DNA of 64,000 nt from Lagopus muta (lineage: Eukaryota > Chordata > Aves > Galliformes > Phasianidae). A program made the position numbers and the translations under genes. The notes beneath the pieces were generated by a model. The model had not been told where the DNA came from and made no database searches. It was given only the letters and a program-made list of their open reading frames with translations. Within the stretch, counting starts at the first letter, position 1. Each line of letters starts with the position of its first letter. Where the stretch lies: contig NC_064433.1 of NCBI RefSeq assembly GCF_023343835.1, forward strand, positions 184,095,777 through 184,159,776, given 5' to 3'. Shown piece after piece: positions 56,001-64,000 of the stretch.

Positions 56001-57656
56001 TTCTCTCAGGGCCAAACAAACACTCTGAGTGAATGAGTAATAATCTGCTATTGTCACTCTTAATTTATGGATGGGTAGATAGAGCAGTGTTTGCCATTTT
56101 AAGTTGTCCTATTTGCTTGGAAGGCTAAAAATCATGATTAGCTATCAGCTTGGAATTGTGGAGTATCTCTGTTGTGTCTGCTTACGGCTGATTTGCTGAA
56201 TGCAGTTGTTGCACAAGTTCAGAACCTCCTCTTATGGTATGAATAATTGTGGCAGAGGATGAGAATGCATGAAGGTTACAGAAGCTTTAATTTTTCAACA
56301 AGTGCACTTAAAGGTAGTTTTTAAAACTTCATGCAAGTGTAAATGTGTAAGATTTACAGTCTCACGAAGCTGACAGCAACCTTTGTAAAACTGGGCTGGT
56401 TACAGACATCGTTAGAGCATTCTTCCAAGGAGCAAGATGCGTGATTTTTAATAGGAGCACTTAAAATTGTTCAGCTCTAAGGCCTGGCCCATATTAAAGG
56501 CTGCAGAGAGGCAAATAGCACAGCATCCCTGTGGAGCAGAGTTTGAAGCATTGCAAGTCGCTCATAAGATGAAATTCTGCTCAGAACGCCCTGCGAAGTC
56601 TTCTGAGAGATCTGTTGGCAGGCTGCAGAGAAGCGTGCAATATCGCACCTAAACACAGAGGCAGGAGATGGGTGAGAATTACAGACCTCACGCGCCAGCT
56701 GCTGAGAGTGCAGCGATGTGGTGCAGAGATGAGAATGGTTCCTGGTGTCTGACTTCTCTAACAAATTGGCTCTCCCATCCACTTCTTTTAGCCTTTCTTT
56801 CACTTCCATACAACTTTTTCTTCCATGTGTGTTCTTTTTCTTTCCTTTCTCTACTTGCACTATGGGGGCTTTCTTTCTCTTTCTGTCCAGACCTCAGTAT
56901 CCTACTCACCTCCTTGTGTTACATCGTTGTTTTCCCCCCCCAGTGGTGTTAAACTTCCTCTCTATGCTCTTGCTAAATGAAATAACAGCAAGAGGGATCA
57001 GCATTGATGCTGTAGATGAGAGGATGCCCACAGCCCGGTGTGCTGGGCTGCAGCCACTAACAGTGTAAGCAGTGGAGGATGGGTCAGTGGTTTCTCATCT
57101 CTGAAAGGAGGTTTCTGAACAATGAAAGGGGGTTTCTGTGCTGCGAAGCCTTAGCTGCCACTCGGTCTCCGCAGGCACCTTGGTAAGATAAAAAGCTAAA
57201 ATATCCCCCACTGGAGAGAAGGTCAAAGCATATGTGATCCAAACCTGTCATGTCCTGGACTTTGGGCACCCACACCCAGCACATGAGCAGTTCCCAAACC
57301 ATCCGTGTGTCCTGGTGCTGTGATTTACACTGTTACAGGCTCGGGGTACAACCCAAAGTGTTTTCAGTCGTTGTGTGCCTGCTGTTGTGTTGAAGAAAGG
57401 ATGTACTGGGCTGAGTGCTCCAGAAGATGCTCTACCAAATGTGGATGTGAGCAATGAAAAGAAATGAATTGTGTTCTCAACTCAGTTGGATCTCGACAAA
57501 AATGTTTAAAAACCAAACCACCACCATCACCAGAAAAACAGCCCACAAACCCAGCAGCTTGGAGGAATGTTTCTTGAAATTGCTCTGAAAGATGGAGCTA
57601 TTGAGATTAATGTGAATTAATTTTTACAAAGTAAGAAAGATACCTACTTACATCTC
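47088..57656. other. Probable intron, nothing recognised
   Basis: About 10.5 kb with no repeat element or exon I can support. The longest frames (49024-49407 and 52883-53269, plus strand, about 127 codons each) lack domains and convincing splice context. Mixed TG-rich, moderately AT-rich sequence. Confidence 0.4.
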
Positions 57657-57680
57657 AGCAGCAGCAGCAGCAGCAGCAGG
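57657..57680. repeat. (CAG)8 microsatellite
   Basis: About eight CAG/GCA triplets in a row, in sequence that looks intronic. Likely length-variable between individuals. Confidence 0.95.
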
Positions 57681-59209
57681 TGCTTGCAGCATTATAAATA
57701 GAAAGCAATACAAACTGAGGTGCTTATTAAATTTGCCTTTATGATACTTTGAAGAATTGCAGAGGAACAAAAAAGAAAAATTACCAGTGGTGCTGGCTTG
57801 GGAGGGTGACTTAAAATAGCTGTGCTGCCAAAGAAACCAGAATGTAAGCTAGAGTAACTGATAGACTTGTTCAGAAAGGTTATCTCGCAGTGATTCGTCC
57901 CTCACACGGAGAGATTGACTGAGAGCTGTGCAGGGATGTGATTTGGAGGGCTTAATTTTTTGGACAGTTTTAATAAAGTGTGGCATTTTAATATATTTTC
58001 CAACGGATTGCACTCTAATCCTTTCTGGGATTGCCTGGGTTTGAAAGGTTTTTCCTTGTTTCCTTTTGGCCCTTCTCCCTGTTGACAAAAACTGATTCTG
58101 TAGATGTTCATGTTTGGGAAACGGATTGGTTCAGAATTCTTGCTGTCTTTTTGGATAAGGCTGTAGTGAGGATCCTGCGTGTCCTTCAGCATTTTGTACA
58201 ACTTTGGAAACACTGCAGCATCTCCATGGAGAGGTGGCTGAGCAGAGTGGTTCACAAATGGTCTTGTACACCAGATTGGAGCAGCAGGCTCAACGAGCAG
58301 AGACACCATTAAAAATGAATCAAAATGAAAGATTTTTTTTTTCTGTTCTTAATGGGATACTCAAATTGATTGAATTTGGCAGGGAGCGTACTAGGAAATT
58401 GCAGTGTGGGGAAATCAGGTGTTGCTGCTGGGATCAGTGAACTGGCCTGTGTGAGATGCTGGTTCCTACCTGCTGCTGTGCTGCAGCAGTGGCAGGATTG
58501 GTGGAGATGAGTTCTGCTGGGTCACGGCGTCGCTTCTGCACCCTCCTCATCTCCTTCTCTTTTGGGAAAGGCACGGCTGGTGTACAGACAGAAGGACCTG
58601 CATTAGAAATGGAGCAGTGCACATACACATACAGGACAGGTGAAGTCATTGCTGCGTGAAGGGAGAAAAGTGAAGTTGTGCTGATGATGAAAAGACTCCT
58701 GGCTTCCACCCAAGATGTCCTTGGGACTGCACATATGGTCTTACCTGCTCTGAAGTGGTTTGTGTGCCATGATATAAGATGCATGGATATATTTTAGCTG
58801 CGGTTAGCAATTCTGCTGCATCCCTGTGCTCATACATCGTTACATAGGGTGTGTAAAGTTGTGGTGTTGCTGAATGTTCTGGAAGGTCACTTGCACTTAC
58901 TGCTGGCTGGATGACAGCGTTGAACCCATGGCTGTTTGGTGAATGCTGTAGAGGAGCTTGTAAGATATCCTTTGGCCGCCTCTGCTTGTTTCCATTACAC
59001 ACTCTGCTCCACACTGTTTGCTTTTGCTTCTGAGTTTTTAGCTGATGGAAACTCCTGCAAGTAGGATTGCAAATAGGATTACGTGCATAGGTGGTGCCAG
59101 AACCAGTGCTGCAGAGGCAGAAGGCAGCTGGTGCTTAGGGAATGGCTTTGCTGGGAAACTCCCTTTGGTTACACTGTGCAAAACTTCTTTCTTGTATTTT
59201 TTATTTACT
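57681..59209. other. Probable intron, nothing recognised
   Basis: About 1.5 kb with no recognised gene or repeat; antisense frames of 116-135 codons (58434-58784, 57902-58309) show no domain. Confidence 0.4.
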
Positions 59210-59490
59210 TTTTTTTTTTAGGTCTTAATTAAACTTTCTGCATTTGAATTAGTTTACATTTATGTCACACTGTCCTATTATGTGTAAATTGACAGACGCT
59301 AACAGGGATTTGATCAGCCTAATTCAGCTGTATGTAATTATGTGCCTTCTCCTTAAATAATTGCAAACAGAGTCTATCAATCATGGCAGGGGAGCCTGCT
59401 GCTTTATAGTAATGTGGGATTGTTTAGTGAAATGTAATAAGGCTTCAGGTTTCAGATGGGAAGTAAACAGAATGAGATTTTAATGAGATT
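59210..59490. promoter_or_regulatory. Candidate conserved noncoding element
   Basis: Homeodomain-type and related motifs are packed into ~270 bases: CTTAATTAAAC, GAATTAGTTTACATTTATG, GCCTAATTCAGCTG, GTAATTATGTGCC, TAAATAATTGC and CTATCAATCATGG. This is the densest such cluster in the right half of the window. Evidence is sequence texture only. Confidence 0.3.
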
Positions 59491-62400
59491 AGTGATAGGA
59501 AGAGTAAACTCCACATCTATCCCTGCTGCAAGCCACACTTCTTATCTTCCCCTCAAAAAAGGTGTCCTGATTGCATTGTAGTCACACTGGTGTTTGAGAA
59601 CATTTCTGTAATTTGAAAGGAATTTGGGCAAAGCGTCAATTTCTGGCTGCCAGGGAAAGTCCCGGCCCTCCCAGTGGTGCTGTTCTAATGTAAGGTGGTT
59701 TCTATTTCATTCACTGATGACTTGATTACCCAGATCAAACACAAGGGCGTGCAGAAGGCCACAGAAGTGGAAATGAAATTGGCCGTGCCGTTTCTGCACA
59801 AGGTTGCAAACAAGCCCTGCTTGGAGAACCAGTGGCTGAGGGTGTCACTTTCCTGGGAAGCCCTTTGAAAGCGGTTCCCCCAACACAGGCACCCGCTTCA
59901 GCAGTTGTGTTTGGGTGAACTTCTGTGTGGTTTAGTTGTCTCTGCTGTCGCACAGTCCTCCTCTGGCACGTGGACAAGTAGGGAAAGACAGGCGCAGTGC
60001 CAGCAGGCTTTCCTCAGCCTGCTACTGAAAACCCATCTGTGCCAAGAAAAGCTTGAAAAACCAGAACTTCAAACGAGCTGTGAAGGGAGTGAGTTTGAGA
60101 TCACAACCCCTTGTTCAACAGGCTCTGGTGTTATGTCCACTTTGCTTTAAACCTGCAAATACCTCCAAAAGACTTTATAATGCCCTGAGCTCCACTGTCA
60201 GTGCAGTGCTGCCCATTCTCTCCTGCAGGACTGCCTTGGGAGGGTCTCAGAAGCCCAGCACACATCTATCTTACTCTCTGCTATTGCAGATAGTTCTGTA
60301 AGTTGAACTAGAAGGGGGACATCTCCCTTTGAATGGATTGCTGTGTGAGTAGCTGGAGTCCAGCGTGCTTGGGTTGTCTCCTGGTCAGGAAGTGCAGATG
60401 CTGTTTCAAGATATTGTCCTGGTATCCTGGGAGATGTTGTCCAGTTTTCCTCACGTGTCAGTCAGAATCCATTGCTCCCCTCCACACACACAGCCCCACT
60501 GCCACACCGTGCTCCCCTGCCGGTGGGTTTTTATGTTTTTGGGCTTAACAATCCGTTCTTGCTGGGGCCATGGATTTTTTCACCTGCTGACTTTTAGCTT
60601 GGACTGAATTTTCAGTGCCGAAGTTTTAATGACACAATTAAAATGAAAAGCAGTGACAGTTGCTCAACTCCCATGTTTGCATTACCAAACTGTAACATCA
60701 GCCTTCAGACTCGTGGGCGCTCTGCCCGCTGTGTCTTAGGGCTCTGTTTCAAACACATTTGTAGTGATGCTGTCTCACGGTACTTGAATTGGAGGAGTAA
60801 CAAGCTGAACACATGCCGGCACGTAAGAAATGAGAATTTCCCATCTAGGTCATCAACAGCCCAGGGGAGGAGGGCTGTGGTGGCAGTTTGTGGCACTGAG
60901 TTATCAGTGACAGCCCAGGTCTCGGTGTGCTCGTGGCCTCAGTGCAGCACCGTTGGAGAACATCGATGATACGTTCATGGTCTGCTCCTTGTGCTGCACG
61001 CTGTCAGAGGCCAAATGCTGGATGTGTGTTGGCGGATTTTAGCGAGTTTGACACTGGTGACTGCTTTATTTATTTAATGTGGTGTTTAGAAACTGTCTGA
61101 ATTCCTGTTTGCACAACGGGAAGATACGTGTTTTGTATCCAAAGGATTATTGTCAGGAACAGCTGAGAAAATTCGTTTTTAGGAAAACAGCTGAGCAAAC
61201 ACACGATGTGAAGTCATACGCTGGCTGTTGTGGTTTACTGCATTTATGTGCAAGATCATCTGTGGCTGTATGGATAGAGAATGGTGAGGTTTTCTTTAGA
61301 GCTCCCTTGGGAACTGAATCCATGCAGTGACCAAAATGACCTGTTTGTTTTCAGGAAGTGTTAGTCCTAGTTCTTCATCAGATTACCTGTTGCAAAAGTT
61401 GTCTTGATACTGATTGTTTATCTACAAAGGAAGATGTTACTTGTTGCCCACCTGTTCACAGTGCAAGAGGACTTGTCTACTTATTTTTTACTCCATTCGC
61501 TTCATGCTTCTGTGCTGCATGCAGGGCAGATTGGATTTCTCTGCAACACTGGATGTGCTGAAATACCATCACCTCGTCTCTGTTTAACTTTACCTTTGCA
61601 GATGCAGAAATCCATGGCTTTTTGCTTCTCATACAGATTACTTCTTGTATCCGAGTCCTCAGAGTGGTGAAACCATACTGAAGTGGCTTTTTGCTTTGAC
61701 AGCTTTGCAATCTCTGACTTTCTGGCAGTATTCAGTGATGACTTTCATTTTCCAAATGCTGTGAGTAGTTTGGAGACTCTCAAAGCTACATTTACAGTAA
61801 ATGTGATGCTGCAGTAATGATGGGTCAATTCAGATTCAGTCTGTAATGTGGAGGGAAAAAAAAGCCAAACACCTTCAATAAAAAATAATGTTAAAGTGAC
61901 TTTAGACAGCAACTTAATAGTTCCGTGTCATTATGTGTGCAATTAAAAGCCTTTACCCATGAAAATGGAGTTGCTTGGATTTGTTAATCATCATTCTTTG
62001 CTACGGTGAAATAGACTGAGGTAAATTCTTACGGTGTTAAGAATGGCTTCATGCTGTAATGTGAAAATCCATTTTTCACGGAGCAACAATTCCTCTCTTA
62101 ATGCTTTTCTCCATTCTTGGCGCTGTCTGAAATGATGACAGTGTCACAATAACACGAAGCTTTCAGATGTAACATTCCCAGCATTATCTTCAGCTGTGCT
62201 TCCACTCTGCTCTGTAACTTCTGTTGAAAAGCACTGGGCTGGGTGACCCAGAACACCTGAGAGCGCAGCAGCAGGAGTTACTTGTGTCACTGGGCTCTAC
62301 CCAGAGACTCCTCTCTGGCTTCAGTTGCTCTTGTTGCTTCAAGGAGACACCTTGTACAGATTAGAAGTTCATTTTTTAAGCAGATAAGAGTTGTTTCTCT

Positions 62401-63804
62401 GTGTCCCACAGAGCTTCAGTGACTGAAGGAACTGTCCTGCAACTGGGAGGCTGCTTTTGTGCTGCTGGAAGTGGCTGTGGGGGAGGGAGGGAGGATGTGG
62501 TTGGGATTAAAGTGTTACGGCAATCTTCCGGGCAGACTTGCTCTTTAGGGTTCAGCTGTTTCAGTCGTGTTGGCAAATCTCTGCTCTGTCCATCTTTGTC
62601 ACCCACACAAGTGACTGCACAGAGCATTTTGCTCCTTTGGGGCCTCTCACAAAATGAAGGTTTTTTTTAACTATCTCTGTACATTTAGCGTTTAAAAAGT
62701 AGGGTAATAATCGTCCCTGAAAGCGGATTGAAATGGTGCTGGACTGTAACTGCTGCAGTTGGATAGAAGCTGTTACAATCAGGCTTTGTTTTGGAAGCCC
62801 TCTCCTTGGAGCCAGGCCTCAGGGCACGAGGTGCCAGGCGCTTTGGATAGCAGACCGTGTGGGAGCTTAGTGCTGGTCCTGTGCTTGCCCAAGTCCTGCA
62901 CCCAGGTCATGGCTGTCTGAGGGACTGACGGCGTTCTGCAGGGGAGATGCGATGGTTGTGCTCTTCCTCTGACACCTGCAAAAAGCGAAGCACAAGAGAA
63001 ACCAATGGCAGAGCTGGAGCTTTGCCTGGCTGGTAGGAAAGGCTGTGTGCGGATCTGAGGTCTCTGCAGACCTCATCTACAGCTCTGAGCACAGAATTCC
63101 CTTTGTAAATCTGCCCCAAGCTCCTTCTGGAAAATGTCTGGCTTTTTAAAATTCCCATCTAGATGCATCTGTAAGCTGGCCAAATCCCATCAGAAATCGG
63201 TGACCTTGCTGATGCTGCTCTGGCGATGGCCAGACATTAGAGCTGCAGGAAAGTGAATTTCTATCCAAAATGTGGTACTTCACCTTGAGGTAAAATCAGC
63301 TATGGAGTAAATCTGTGCTCCACAGAAAATCTAAAGCAAGGCTTTTATTAAATTTTACCCAGAGCTTCTATAACAGCGTTACACGTGGTTTAATCATTAA
63401 AAAACAAATTAAAAAAAAAATCACTGGTGTGGTTTCAAAGACAGGAAATAAAGCAGAGTCTGGGCAACAGCTAGGCATTAATTAAGGTAGAACTGAGCAC
63501 TGTCATTTCAGCCAACTTGCTGGCTGGGTCCATGTCACACTTCCTTCAGCTCTGCCAGAAGCTGTTACCTCCTTGTGCTGGAGGCCTCTCCATCTCTGGC
63601 ACTCAACTTCTGCTCCAGCCTGCTCACAGTGGCTCTGGCTGCTGCTGGACCCTCAAGTAACAAGCTTGGTAACTCAAATGAGGAGCAAACTGGTAGGTTT
63701 GATGGTTTGAACTCTCCTTCAACTTATTTGCCATGCTGGTGTGTCCTAATGTTAGTCTGTTTTCTGAGGTGATAAGCGATAGGGTGTGAGTAAGCTGCCT
63801 CAAA
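59491..63804. other. Probable intron, nothing recognised
   Basis: About 4.3 kb. No repeat, RNA gene or splice-bounded exon recognised. Confidence 0.4.
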
Positions 63805-64000
63805 CTGTGCTGAGGGAGGCTTAGATTGGATATCGGGAAGAATTTCTTCACAAAAAGGTGGTTAGGGGTTGGAAAGTGCTGCTCTGTGGAGTCCCCATCT
63901 CAGGTGGTATTTAAGACATATGGTTGGGACACCAGGTGACATGGTTTAGTGGTGGACTTGTGTTAGGTGATGATTGGACTTGGTGTTCATGAAGGTTGTT
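63805..64000 (+). repeat. CR1 fragment, cut by the window end
   Basis: TGAGGGAGGCTTAGATTGGA, TATCGGGAAGAATTTCTTCA and GACATGGTTTAGTGGTGGAC match the end of the CR1 frame and its 3' untranslated part. The 3' terminal repeats would lie just beyond base 64000. Confidence 0.88.

Noticed and set aside
1..64000. CRISPR arrays, tRNA/rRNA genes, bacterial operons
   Set aside because: No spaced direct-repeat arrays or cloverleaf candidates were noticed, and the DNA is plainly vertebrate.

Overview
This is vertebrate, and specifically bird, genomic DNA. It is dense in CR1 LINE fragments carrying the typical ATTCTATG/ATTCTGTG 3' ends, and it holds a mariner remnant of the type found in galliforms. The protein-coding exons match the amino end of avian CEP295. 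A galliform (chicken, turkey, quail or similar) is the best guess, inferred from repeat types only.

Region 1 (1-17.7 kb) is the 5' part of CEP295 on the minus strand. Six coding exons (15167-15060, 13045-12845, 5724-5600, 4853-4760, 2863-2750, 1649-1509) encode the first 261 residues. All have AG/GT boundaries and the reading phase is continuous. A CpG-rich promoter with two NRF1-type motifs and a CCAAT box lies at about 17.3-17.7 kb. The rest of the gene lies beyond base 1.

Region 2 (6619-12580) is the highlight: a complete, very young endogenous retrovirus inside CEP295 intron 2 (second to third coding exon), in the gene's sense direction. It has two apparently identical 315-bp LTRs, a 6-bp target duplication (TATGCC), a primer-binding site resembling tRNA-Arg, a polypurine tract, an open gag and an open pro-pol, and no env. 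Gag has no zinc knuckle and resembles the ERV-L/Fv1 type. Pol carries a dUTPase-like segment without recognisable catalytic motifs, placed after the integrase core. The gag-pol junction has two hairpins but no standard slippery site. The LTR holds a splice donor that is in phase with CEP295 exon 3.

Region 3 (17.7-42.9 kb) is mostly intergenic. It holds many CR1 pieces, one of them (20.34-21.57 kb) with an open reverse-transcriptase half. An unidentified exon-like stretch lies at 22554-22725 on the minus strand, and there are AT-rich, homeodomain-motif-rich stretches that could be enhancers.

Region 4 (42.9-64 kb) starts with a strong CpG island with good plus-strand splice donors, probably the first exon of a gene transcribed to the right. 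From vertebrate synteny SMCO4 is the candidate, as it lies divergent from CEP295. No coding exon of it was seen; the rest looks like intron with CR1 pieces, a short CAG repeat and one further enhancer-like stretch. Repeat boundaries given here are by eye and may be off by tens of bases.
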